From assembly GCA_964512765.1 (NCBI GenBank), contig CAZEKF010000011.1:1-59855 (forward strand): 59,855 bases of DNA, read 5' to 3'. The stretch is from GW2011-AR15 sp964512765 (lineage in GTDB: Archaea; Nanobdellota; Nanobdellia; Woesearchaeales; GW2011-AR15). A model generated the notes under the pieces. That model searched no databases and was not told the origin of the DNA. It saw only the letters and a list, made by a program, of their open reading frames with translations. Position numbers and translations under genes: made by a program. Below, one piece after another: positions 1 through 7,164 of this stretch. Position 1 is the stretch's first letter. Each line of letters opens with the position of its first letter.

Positions 1-452
1 ATTTTTACATTATCTTCACTTAACTTACCCTTTTCAATAGTTGTTCCTTGTAATGATATCAAATTTTCAAAAGACAAACAAGATTCTGTAGATTTAACGA
101 GGTATGTTTTCATCTCATCTTCGATTTCTTTTAATGAAGGAGATACATCTTCACCATTATAAAACCAGTATGGAATTACAATATCGGCAGAATTTAATCC
201 AGGAAGTTCATCCTGTTTAATAATTGAGAAACCTCCTTGCAACCCAATACGATTATATATTACATTTAAAGTAAGATCATAAATGCATTGTTCAACATAC
301 TCTTCAATCTGCTCAGCTTGAAATTCCAACAATAGTGTTTCATCATTAGTTGTTTTCTCTTGTTCGTTATACTTTTGCAAACTAAAAAACACAATTATTA
401 ACAAAAGAACTAAACCAACAATTATGAAAATGCTTAACTGTGATTTTTTCAT
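1..452 (-). CDS. Pilin-like secreted protein, C-terminus cut by window edge
   Basis: The reading frame begins at the ATG complementary to 450-452 and runs off the left edge, giving about 150 residues. The N-terminus (MKKSQLSIFIIVGLVLLLL) is a short basic stretch, then Q-x-S-x-F, then one hydrophobic helix. This resembles archaeal class III (type IV pilin-like) signal peptides. The mature part has a conserved pattern YVEQCIYDL, YNRIGLQGG and IPYWFYNG, followed by SPSL and a later Cys. The same pattern recurs in the broken gene at 9012-9823, so the two are paralogs. The protein is probably anchored or assembled outside the cell. Its start lies only 35 bases from that of the divergent AmrS gene, so the promoters overlap. 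The function is unknown, and the pilin-like assignment rests on the signal-peptide form only. Confidence 0.8.
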   Translation of the reverse strand, partial: MKKSQLSIFIIVGLVLLLIIVFFSLQKYNEQEKTTNDETLLLEFQAEQIEEYVEQCIYDLTLNVIYNRIGLQGGFSIIKQDELPGLNSADIVIPYWFYNGEDVSPSLKEIEDEMKTYLVKSTESCLSFENLISLQGTTIEKGKLSEDNVK

Positions 453-487
453 TAACTATTTATTTTGGTTTGAATTATATAAATATT

Positions 488-1489
488 ATGCACCAAGCTT
501 TATTTTATGAACTTTTTAAAGAAAAAACAGTAAAATGCAATCTCTGTCCGCACCATTGTTTAATTCAAGAAGGGAAGTTAGGCATTTGCGCTGTTAGAAA
601 AAATGTTAATGGAAAATTATACAGTTTAGTGTATGGTAAATCAATGTCTGCACAAATAGATCCAATTGAGAAGAAACCATTGTTTCATTTTTTACCTGGT
701 TCTAAGATATATTCGTTCTGTACTGCAGGATGTAATTTCAAATGCGATTTTTGCCAGAACTGGACAAGTAGTCAATCAAGTAAAAATGGAGACATAGCCG
801 GTGAAAATAAATCACCTAAACAAATTATTCAGGAAGCTATTCATTATGGTTGTAACAGTATAGCTATGACTTACACTGAACCAACAATCTATTATGAATA
901 TTGCCTGGATGTTTGCAAAGAAGCTAAAAAACATGATTTAAAAACAGTGTTTGTCTCTAACGGTTACATTAACAAAGAACCTGTGGATAAAATTGCTAAA
1001 TATCTTGATGCAATTAACATTGACCTTAAATCATTTAACAATGAGTTTTATAAAAAAATCTGCGGTGCTAAACTGCAGCCTGTTCTGGATTCAATTAAAT
1101 ATTATCATAAAAAAGGTATCTGGGTTGAAATTACTACACTGATTATTCCAGATGAAAATGATTCTGATGATGAACTAAAACAAATAGCTGAGTTCATTAC
1201 GTCTGTTGATAAAAGTATTCCATGGCATATCTCCAAGTTTCATCCAGACTATAAAATGACTAATAAAAACACTACTAGTGTTGAAACATTGCATAAAGCA
1301 CACGAAATTGGTAAAAAAGCAGGTTTGAAATATATTTACACAGGTAATGTCAGAGACGCATATGAAAATACTTATTGTCCGAAATGTAATAAAATATTAA
1401 TACATAGATACGGGTTTCAAATAATAGAAACTAATATGAAAAAAAATAAATGTAAATTTTGTAATGAAAAGATTGCTGGATTTATTTAA
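488..1489 (+). CDS. amrS: AmrS-like radical SAM enzyme (AMMECR1/MEMO-associated family)
   Basis: This 333-residue radical SAM protein carries the CxxxCxxC cluster motif as GCNFKCDFC around residues 81-89. An N-terminal Cys-rich segment (CNLCPHHC) precedes it and a C-terminal zinc ribbon (CPKC and CKFC) follows. That three-part layout is typical of the AmrS/PflA-like family found beside AMMECR1 and MEMO genes. No AMMECR1 or MEMO partner lies in this window. The frame is open upstream from 440, but the family usually starts close to the Cys-rich segment, and ATG 488 gives the sequence MHQALFYEL, so that start was chosen. Its 3' end overlaps the convergent MFS gene by 4 bases. The substrate is not evident from the sequence. 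Confidence 0.85.
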   Translation: MHQALFYELFKEKTVKCNLCPHHCLIQEGKLGICAVRKNVNGKLYSLVYGKSMSAQIDPIEKKPLFHFLPGSKIYSFCTAGCNFKCDFCQNWTSSQSSKNGDIAGENKSPKQIIQEAIHYGCNSIAMTYTEPTIYYEYCLDVCKEAKKHDLKTVFVSNGYINKEPVDKIAKYLDAINIDLKSFNNEFYKKICGAKLQPVLDSIKYYHKKGIWVEITTLIIPDENDSDDELKQIAEFITSVDKSIPWHISKFHPDYKMTNKNTTSVETLHKAHEIGKKAGLKYIYTGNVRDAYENTYCPKCNKILIHRYGFQIIETNMKKNKCKFCNEKIAGFI

Positions 1490-2664
1490 TCTATTAAATG
1501 CGATTCTTCGACTTTTGAAAATATTGATACTAATATGATAAGCAATCCAATAATTAATAAAGTTATATTCATAGAATACTCTACTAGAACACCTATCACA
1601 GGATACAATATAGCTCTACCAAAACTGTTTATCATTGAGATTGTTGATAACACAGTTGCTCTGTTTTTTGATTCAATATATTTGTTCATGTAATTATTGA
1701 ACAACAAACCTCTTGACAGGCCGAAGCCAAAGGTTATAACAATGAGAATAATTGACAAAGCAATGTTGTTTGATACAGATAATAAAACAAATCCAAGCCC
1801 AACTATTAGTGCACTTATGAGAATAACTCCTTTTTTTGATCCAAACAATTTTTCTAAATTTGAAAAATTGTTTAATATAACAACTTGTAACAAGCCACCT
1901 GATGAATGTACAAATCCTAATAATGCCAATGGGAATGACAAGCCTAATAACAATGGTTGGTAGGTCCAAATAATGAAAAAAGATAGTACAGATACAGATA
2001 CAGCGTCAAACGCTAATATTAACAAAGTTTTATGATTATAGAAATATTTAACACCATTAATCAAATTATTCAAATATCTTAAAGACTCTTTTTCCTTTTT
2101 ATATTTAGGTTCTTTAATTGTGAGAGTAATCATTGCTGCAATAAACAACGGTATAGCTATTGCTCTTATTGCATACTCTAAACCAAACATGCTTCCAATT
2201 AAGCTTCCAATAGGTGCAGCTACCAAGTATCCGGATAGTTCAAAACTATTAAACCTGCCAAGAAGTTTTTTAGATTCTTTTTCTTTTTTAATCTCCTTTA
2301 GTGTGTCGTACATTAAAGCTTCATCTGCTCCAGAAATAAGAGCAGCTGATAATGCCCATAAAAATTCACCTAGTAAAAACACATAAAAATTAGGGTATGA
2401 AGAATATACAATTGCAGCAACTATGTTAAACAATGCTCCAATGAATATAGAGGTTTTTCTACCAAAAAAGTCAGCAACTGCTCCAGTCGGTATTTCTAAT
2501 ATAGTGATCCATAACACAAACCATGACTGTAGAATCATTACTTGAATAAATGATAAGCCGCCCCACATCATAAAAAAAGGGACTAAAACACCGCCCATGA
2601 AATGTAAACTTTTGAAAAACTTAAACAAGTACAGTTTCCAAATATTTGATTTATAATCTGACAT
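1486..2664 (-). CDS. Major facilitator superfamily transporter
   Basis: This 392-residue protein has about twelve hydrophobic segments in two halves, the size and layout of an MFS permease. Between the second and third helices lies GAVADFFGRKTS, the classic MFS loop motif (G-x-x-x-D-x-x-G-R-[KR]). A charged central stretch (EPKYKKEKESL) marks the cytoplasmic loop joining the halves. The N-terminus is short and charged (MSDYKSNIW), with no signal peptide. The substrate cannot be read from the sequence; the family includes drug and metabolite exporters. The gene is convergent with AmrS. It is followed upstream on the same strand by the HD hydrolase and thioredoxin genes, but the roughly 30-base gap does not prove co-transcription. 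Confidence 0.85.
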   Translation of the reverse strand: MSDYKSNIWKLYLFKFFKSLHFMGGVLVPFFMMWGGLSFIQVMILQSWFVLWITILEIPTGAVADFFGRKTSIFIGALFNIVAAIVYSSYPNFYVFLLGEFLWALSAALISGADEALMYDTLKEIKKEKESKKLLGRFNSFELSGYLVAAPIGSLIGSMFGLEYAIRAIAIPLFIAAMITLTIKEPKYKKEKESLRYLNNLINGVKYFYNHKTLLILAFDAVSVSVLSFFIIWTYQPLLLGLSFPLALLGFVHSSGGLLQVVILNNFSNLEKLFGSKKGVILISALIVGLGFVLLSVSNNIALSIILIVITFGFGLSRGLLFNNYMNKYIESKNRATVLSTISMINSFGRAILYPVIGVLVEYSMNITLLIIGLLIILVSIFSKVEESHLID

Positions 2665-2696
2665 AGAACCTTGTGTTAGTTAAAATGAGTATTTAA

Positions 2697-3218
2697 TTAT
2701 TTTGTAATTTCTTTAAACAAAACTTTACTTTCTTCTAACTCCAGTCTATCTTTAACATAATCATAGAACTCGTTTAAATTCTTATTAGGATATTTTTTCA
2801 TGTAATCATTTGCTTGGATAATCATTTCAATTTTATCCATGTCTCTTACTAAATTAGCTTCTTTTGTATTGTTTTCATTGTATTCTTCTGCTAAATCTTG
2901 GATAAATGTAAAACCGGTTTCATCAACAATTTTCTTAATAGCTTGTTCTTCTAATTTCAACTTTTCATCATCACTAACATTATCATGAGGTGTTATATCT
3001 TTTGTAACAGACTCTGCCAGATCATGTACCACAGCTAGTTTAAGACATTTTTCAACATTTAACTGTAATCTCTCAGCCATTACCATTGCTAAAAAAATAA
3101 CAGAATATGAATGATCAGCAACACTTTCAACATTAGGAATGCCTCTTAGTTCCCAACCTTTTCTTTTTAACTGTTTTAACTTAAGAACATACTCATGCAA
3201 TTTCAAAACATCATTCAT
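2697..3218 (-). CDS. HD-domain hydrolase, HDDC2/YfbR-like (probable 5'-nucleotidase)
   Basis: This 173-residue protein matches the length and motif order of the HDDC2/YfbR group. A first His sits in VADHSYSVIFLAM (about residue 32), then the metal-binding HD doublet in LAVVHDLAES (about 65), then DITPHD, then a late Asp in VRDMDKIEM. Family members are metal-dependent 5'-deoxynucleotidases that clear dNMPs. That role is inferred here. The ATG lies four bases after the stop of the upstream thioredoxin gene on the same strand, so the two are probably one transcript, though no functional link is obvious. Confidence 0.8.
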   Translation of the reverse strand: MNDVLKLHEYVLKLKQLKRKGWELRGIPNVESVADHSYSVIFLAMVMAERLQLNVEKCLKLAVVHDLAESVTKDITPHDNVSDDEKLKLEEQAIKKIVDETGFTFIQDLAEEYNENNTKEANLVRDMDKIEMIIQANDYMKKYPNKNLNEFYDYVKDRLELEESKVLFKEITK

Positions 3219-3222
3219 TGAA

Positions 3223-3540
3223 TCAGCCTAATGTTTCTTCAATCTTTTGTTTAAGCATATCTTTAGGCAGAGCTCCAATTATGTTACCAACAGCTTCACC
3301 TTTTTTGAACATTAACATTGTTGGAATGCTTCTCACACCGTACTTGCCAGAAGTTTCCTGGTTTTCGTCAACATTAACTTTGCAGAATTTAATAGATTTC
3401 ATTTCATTGGATAATTCTTCAAACCTTGGTCCTAATACTCGGCACGGACCGCACCATTCTGCCCAGAAATCTACAATTACAGGTTTATCAGATTTAAGCA
3501 CTTCTTGTTCAAAATTATCATCTTTTACTTCAGTTACCAT
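3223..3540 (-). CDS. trxA: Thioredoxin
   Basis: This is a 105-residue thioredoxin-fold protein with the redox motif WAEWCGPCR around residues 27-35. The cis-proline loop RSIPTMLMF and the C-terminal helix are also present. It is a cytosolic dithiol-disulfide reductase. The frame is open from a TTG at 3546, but the sequence AGGTGATT lies just upstream with standard spacing to the ATG at 3540, so that ATG is taken as the start. A TATA-like TTTATAAA lies near 3574-3583 in this orientation. The HD hydrolase follows four bases downstream. Confidence 0.93.
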   Translation of the reverse strand: MVTEVKDDNFEQEVLKSDKPVIVDFWAEWCGPCRVLGPRFEELSNEMKSIKFCKVNVDENQETSGKYGVRSIPTMLMFKKGEAVGNIIGALPKDMLKQKIEETLG

Positions 3541-3597
3541 ATTCAATCACCTATCTTCAAAGACAGCAGAAAAAGTTTATAAATTTATGGTTAAAGC

Positions 3598-3870
3598 TTA
3601 AAATAACCCTTTCACGTATTCTTTTACATTATGAATAAGTCCTTTGTCATGTATTGGCCTGAACAAGAAAACTTCATCCTCAGGATTATTTTCTAGGTGA
3701 ACTTCTTTATTCTTATGTTTTTTTAAGATCTCAAGAATATTATCCATTTCTGCAATTGCACCTGATATTTGATGTTTTTTCTCAGGTTTTAGATCTTTAT
3801 GATTATTATTTAAGTAAATGTTTAATCTACTTTTCCTCTGATTGATTTTAGAACTTAACGTGTGGATCAT
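3598..3870 (-). CDS. Small hypothetical protein, helical
   Basis: This is a 90-residue charged protein without membrane segments or a signal peptide. The first half is Lys/Asn-rich and predicted helical (SSKINQRKSRLNIYL). The end reads RPIHDKGLIHNVKEYVKGLF, an amphipathic tail. No family is recognised. It lies upstream of thioredoxin on the same strand and diverges from the membrane protein at 3964. The ATG at 3870 has a short AT-rich upstream region compatible with a leaderless message. It is retained because it is the only open frame in the gap and has the composition of its neighbours. Confidence 0.6.
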   Translation of the reverse strand: MIHTLSSKINQRKSRLNIYLNNNHKDLKPEKKHQISGAIAEMDNILEILKKHKNKEVHLENNPEDEVFLFRPIHDKGLIHNVKEYVKGLF

Positions 3871-3963
3871 TTAATAAAATGGAAACACTGTCTTATATTT
3901 AAACTTAATTACAGTAATATACCGTAACAAATATATACTAAAAAGGTTAAACCATTATGCATT

Positions 3964-4755
3964 ATGGAAGAAAAAGTGCCATTAACACACATTAAAGATT
4001 ATGTTGTTACGTGTAGGCAAAGAGGTATAACAGATTCTAAAATTACTGAAACTCTTACCAAAGCTAACTGGCCAGACGATGTTATTCAAATGGCTGTTAG
4101 TGAAGCTAATAATATAGTGGGTGCTGTTCCTGAACCAGAAATACCTGTTAATCCGCCACAACCTGTTCAAGAAGAAGGTAAAGACCAGAAGCCAGGTGAA
4201 GACAAACCAAAAGAAGAAGAATCGCTTAAACAAGAAGAACCAGTAAAAAAAGATGTAGAAGAAACAAAAATAAATAATAATGAGGTTCTAAAAGTTCACG
4301 AAACACAAAGTGTTTCGGAACCCCAAAATTCCGAAGGAATTTTGAAGGAACCAAACTCTGAACCAAGAATAGATGAAAAACCTGAAGAAAAAAAAGAACA
4401 AGTAAAAAAACAAAAATCTGATTTGTTTACAAAACCGCCTAAAGAAGTTTCAAAGGAAGAACCTAAAAAAGAAGAACCTTCTAAACCAAAAGAAAAAAAG
4501 ACTTTTTCAGGGTTAGTAATAGTTGCTTTATTACTATCACCAATACCTTTTGTTGGGTTGGGAGTATCAATGGCAACAATGGAATCTATCAAGCATCATA
4601 ATAAAAAAGGTATGTTTTTGGCGGTTCTTGCTCTTTTGATTAATGTTTTTGTTATTCTTGGAATAATATATTTAATGTTTCAAATATTTTCTCTAGAACC
4701 TGATAATTTAACAGGATTTTCTAAATATATTAATGATAATTTGAACTTAGTTTAA
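3964..4755 (+). CDS. Membrane protein with helical N-terminal domain, acidic/Lys linker and inserted palindromic repeat
   Basis: The 263-residue protein has three parts. Residues about 5-45 form a small helical domain (LTHIKDYVVTCRQRGIT, then ANWPDDVIQMAV), UBA-like in pattern. The protein at 17271-17864 has a similar N-terminus. Residues about 50-175 are a low-complexity Pro/Glu/Lys linker. The C-terminus has two hydrophobic helices separated by HHNKKGM, with the linker presumably cytoplasmic. Residues about 107-130 (VLKVHETQSVSEP and the following ten residues) are encoded by a 69-bp palindromic repeat that also occurs in the DASS transporter gene at 44570. The function is unknown. The linker evidently tolerates insertion. 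Confidence 0.8.
   Translation: MEEKVPLTHIKDYVVTCRQRGITDSKITETLTKANWPDDVIQMAVSEANNIVGAVPEPEIPVNPPQPVQEEGKDQKPGEDKPKEEESLKQEEPVKKDVEETKINNNEVLKVHETQSVSEPQNSEGILKEPNSEPRIDEKPEEKKEQVKKQKSDLFTKPPKEVSKEEPKKEEPSKPKEKKTFSGLVIVALLLSPIPFVGLGVSMATMESIKHHNKKGMFLAVLALLINVFVILGIIYLMFQIFSLEPDNLTGFSKYINDNLNLV
4284..4352 (+). repeat. 69-bp palindromic element, in-frame coding copy 1
   Basis: The element begins GGTTCT and ends GGAACC, which can pair. Inside are two hairpins. In the first, CGAAACAC pairs with GTGTTTCG across an AAA loop, extended by GTTC/GAAC. In the second, CAAAATTCC (4324-4332) pairs with GGAATTTTG (4336-4344) across GAA. The length is exactly 23 codons and contains no stop in the frame used. 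The first 41 bases are identical to copy 2 at 44782-44850. A related module lies at 54119-54172. Confidence 0.85.
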
Positions 4756-4865
4756 TTTCTCTTTTGGAATTAATTTTGTCAATTTTTGTGTTACATGCAA
4801 GTAATTAAATGAATAATACATTTCTTGATACCTTTAAATATTAGCTATTTTTTAATATATATAAA

Positions 4866-5987
4866 ATGACAACCATACTTCTAAACGGAATCCCTAACAC
4901 AAAAAAATCAAATCTTATGGAACTAACAAAGTACATGATGAGAGAGCATTATGATCAAACAGTTGATATAATATCTGTTCCAGATTTGGTTTCTCAAGCT
5001 TCTCAAGAATTTTTACCTGCATCAGATTTACAGTTTATGGACACCTGGCTGCAAAAACCATATAGAAGAGAGGCAATTAGAAGAGCTGGATCATTACTTG
5101 AAAACAGCGAGGCGGATCATCAAATTGTTGAAATGCCATTAAGCATGTATTATAGAGAGGGAAAAGTGTACAATGCAATTTTTGAACAATTTAACGTTCA
5201 ACAACTTCATCACTCAAGAAAGTTTGACTATGTCATAACTCTTATTGACGACCCTCAAGCAGTTGCAGAAGAATATGCTGATTCTCCGTTTCCAACAGAG
5301 ATTTCAACAATATTAGATTGGATGTCAATAGAAGTAAACAATGCAAAAATAGCTATGCCATATAGTGTTGATCATCAAAATGGTTTTGTAAGAACAGATT
5401 ACCCTAGAAGACTTGTTATACCAAGACCTTTTTCAGATGAATCTCTAGTTAAATTAATGGCTGATGAAAATCCTGTTATTATTTATTTAGCTGGGCCAAT
5501 AACGTCACTTTTAGAAAACGCAAGCGATTCTCCTGAGGAAGCCAAAGAAAAATTGGAAGCTATACAAAGAAAAGCAGATTTTAGAGATCAGCTTCAACAA
5601 TTTGCTATTATTATTGCACCTTTAGAATTAGCAGATCTTATTACAGAACCAAAAGCTGTTGAATATACAATATATAGAGATATTGATTGGTTTATTACAT
5701 TGAATGCGGATATAACAGTTGCACATTATCCAGGCAATTTTCCTTCCTCAGGTACTGTTGAAGAAGAAAACCATACTAACAGAATTGGTAAGCCGTTGAT
5801 AAGAATTCATCCAAAAGAAACAACTCAAGTTTTTAGTTCAAGGCCAACAAACTCATTTCCAAATGAATCCGACTTTTTAAAGTATCTTCGTGAGAATATA
5901 GAACCAAGTTCTCCTGCATACTTTAAAAGAATGATGACATCTGACTTAAGTGCTCCAAGATTTGCACATCTGTATAAGGACACATAA
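4866..5987 (+). CDS. P-loop-like plus nucleoside 2-deoxyribosyltransferase-like fusion, function unknown
   Basis: This 373-residue soluble protein appears to have two domains. The N-terminal half starts ILLNGIPNTKKSNLMELTKYM, a nucleoside-kinase-like P-loop with a degenerate Walker A (G-x-P-x-T-K-K-S). The C-terminal half begins near residue 205 with VIIYLAGPITSL. It later contains YRDIDWFITLNADITVAHYP and GTVEEEN, then GKPLIRIHP. These resemble the substrate pocket of the nucleoside 2-deoxyribosyltransferase fold (YLAGP, D-x-x-x-x-x-x-A-D, G-x-x-x-E). A role in nucleotide salvage or sanitation is possible but only inferred. It is a monocistronic gene with an AT-rich promoter (ATATATAAA just before the start). 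Confidence 0.65.
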   Translation: MTTILLNGIPNTKKSNLMELTKYMMREHYDQTVDIISVPDLVSQASQEFLPASDLQFMDTWLQKPYRREAIRRAGSLLENSEADHQIVEMPLSMYYREGKVYNAIFEQFNVQQLHHSRKFDYVITLIDDPQAVAEEYADSPFPTEISTILDWMSIEVNNAKIAMPYSVDHQNGFVRTDYPRRLVIPRPFSDESLVKLMADENPVIIYLAGPITSLLENASDSPEEAKEKLEAIQRKADFRDQLQQFAIIIAPLELADLITEPKAVEYTIYRDIDWFITLNADITVAHYPGNFPSSGTVEEENHTNRIGKPLIRIHPKETTQVFSSRPTNSFPNESDFLKYLRENIEPSSPAYFKRMMTSDLSAPRFAHLYKDT

Positions 5988-6042
5988 TTTCTTAATTATT
6001 ATGTAATATATTTTTTAATTATAAGAAAATTAGTAGAAAAAA

Positions 6043-6972
6043 CTAAGCAACAGCTTTAGCTTTTTCCATTTCATCGTTTAAGAAATCTAAGTTTTCTATT
6101 AACTCCTTGTATGAGTTTCTAACAGTAACTTCTGTAACGTCTGCAACTTTAGCAATTTCTGCCTGAGTTTTTCTTTCGTTATGGATTTTAGATGCAATGT
6201 ATAACGCACCAGCTGCAATACCTTTTGGACTTCTACCTGAAGTAATTTCTTCTTTTGTTGCTATTTGTACAATGTCCAATGCTTTTGTCTGTGTTTTAGG
6301 TTCTAAACTTAGTTCAGAAGCAAACCTAGCAACATAGTTCATTGGATCAATAGGTAACGTCCTTATGTTCAAATTTCTAGAAACGTACTTGAAGTTTTTA
6401 GCAACTTTTTTCTTATCAATGCCTGTCACTTCGCTAACTTCATTAAGTGTTCTTGGAATATCATACATTCTTAATACAGCGTACACAACACCTGCAACAA
6501 CTGCTTCTGTACTGTGACCTCTAACTAAACCACGTTGAACAGCTTCAGTGTATATCCTTGAAATTTCTTCTTCAACATAATTAGGCAAGCCTAGCACAGA
6601 AACAATTCTTTTAATTTCTGATAATGCTAACCTTAAATTAGATTCAATTGCTGTAGAAACACGTCTTTGCCATAATCTTAACCTGTAAAATTTGTCTTTA
6701 TCACGTTTTGATAATTTGTGCAAATCAGATTTAGTACCAATTGTAGTTCCTAAACCTCTGTCTTCCTGAGTATATGTTAACGGAGCACCTGTCCTACGCC
6801 TGTTTTCAGCAGTGTCAGAATCAAACTCTCTCCATTCCTGTCCAAAATCAAACATTTTATCATCTAAAACAAGTCCGCATGATTTACATGCAACTTCTCC
6901 TTTTTCTTTGTTCCAATGTAGCGTCTCAACGCCGCACTCTGGACATTTTTTATATTGTAAGTCTTTGATCAT
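6043..6972 (-). CDS. tfb: Transcription initiation factor TFB
   Basis: This 309-residue protein is the archaeal TFIIB homolog that bridges TBP on the TATA box and RNA polymerase. The N-terminal zinc ribbon is complete (CPECG and CKSCG, residues about 10-33). The B-reader/linker follows (WREFDSD, RRRTGAP), then two cyclin-like repeats covering the last 200 residues, including the recognition helix region around SGRSPKGIAAGALYIA. A strong Shine-Dalgarno GGAGGAAA precedes the ATG, unlike most leaderless genes here. A 9-bp inverted repeat lies in its 5' region at 6988-7027. It is essential housekeeping. Confidence 0.97.
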   Translation of the reverse strand: MIKDLQYKKCPECGVETLHWNKEKGEVACKSCGLVLDDKMFDFGQEWREFDSDTAENRRRTGAPLTYTQEDRGLGTTIGTKSDLHKLSKRDKDKFYRLRLWQRRVSTAIESNLRLALSEIKRIVSVLGLPNYVEEEISRIYTEAVQRGLVRGHSTEAVVAGVVYAVLRMYDIPRTLNEVSEVTGIDKKKVAKNFKYVSRNLNIRTLPIDPMNYVARFASELSLEPKTQTKALDIVQIATKEEITSGRSPKGIAAGALYIASKIHNERKTQAEIAKVADVTEVTVRNSYKELIENLDFLNDEMEKAKAVA

Positions 6973-6987
6973 TTTTTTCCTCCATAA

Positions 6988-7027
6988 GTCTTTCTAGTTA
7001 TTCACTATCACCCCATTTTAGAAAGAC
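6988..7027 (-). promoter_or_regulatory. Inverted repeat in the TFB 5' untranslated region
   Basis: GTCTTTCTA (6988-6996) is a perfect inverted copy of TAGAAAGAC (7019-7027), with a 22-base loop. It lies immediately upstream of the TFB Shine-Dalgarno. It could be an RNA hairpin influencing translation or a protein-binding site. The function is inferred. Confidence 0.5.
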
Positions 7028-7164
7028 ACTATAAACGTGATTTGTATGGCATGTTAAAAACAAGTTGTATTTAAATGTTTCGCTTCTGTAGTGAATGTTA
7101 TAGAGAAAAACCTGTGTTTTCTAATTACTGGACGTTTATAAATCTTTTTCTCGGATTTTAATGT

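Noticed and set aside
3218..3601. 127-codon plus-strand frame
   Set aside because: It is antisense to thioredoxin, which has unmistakable motifs.
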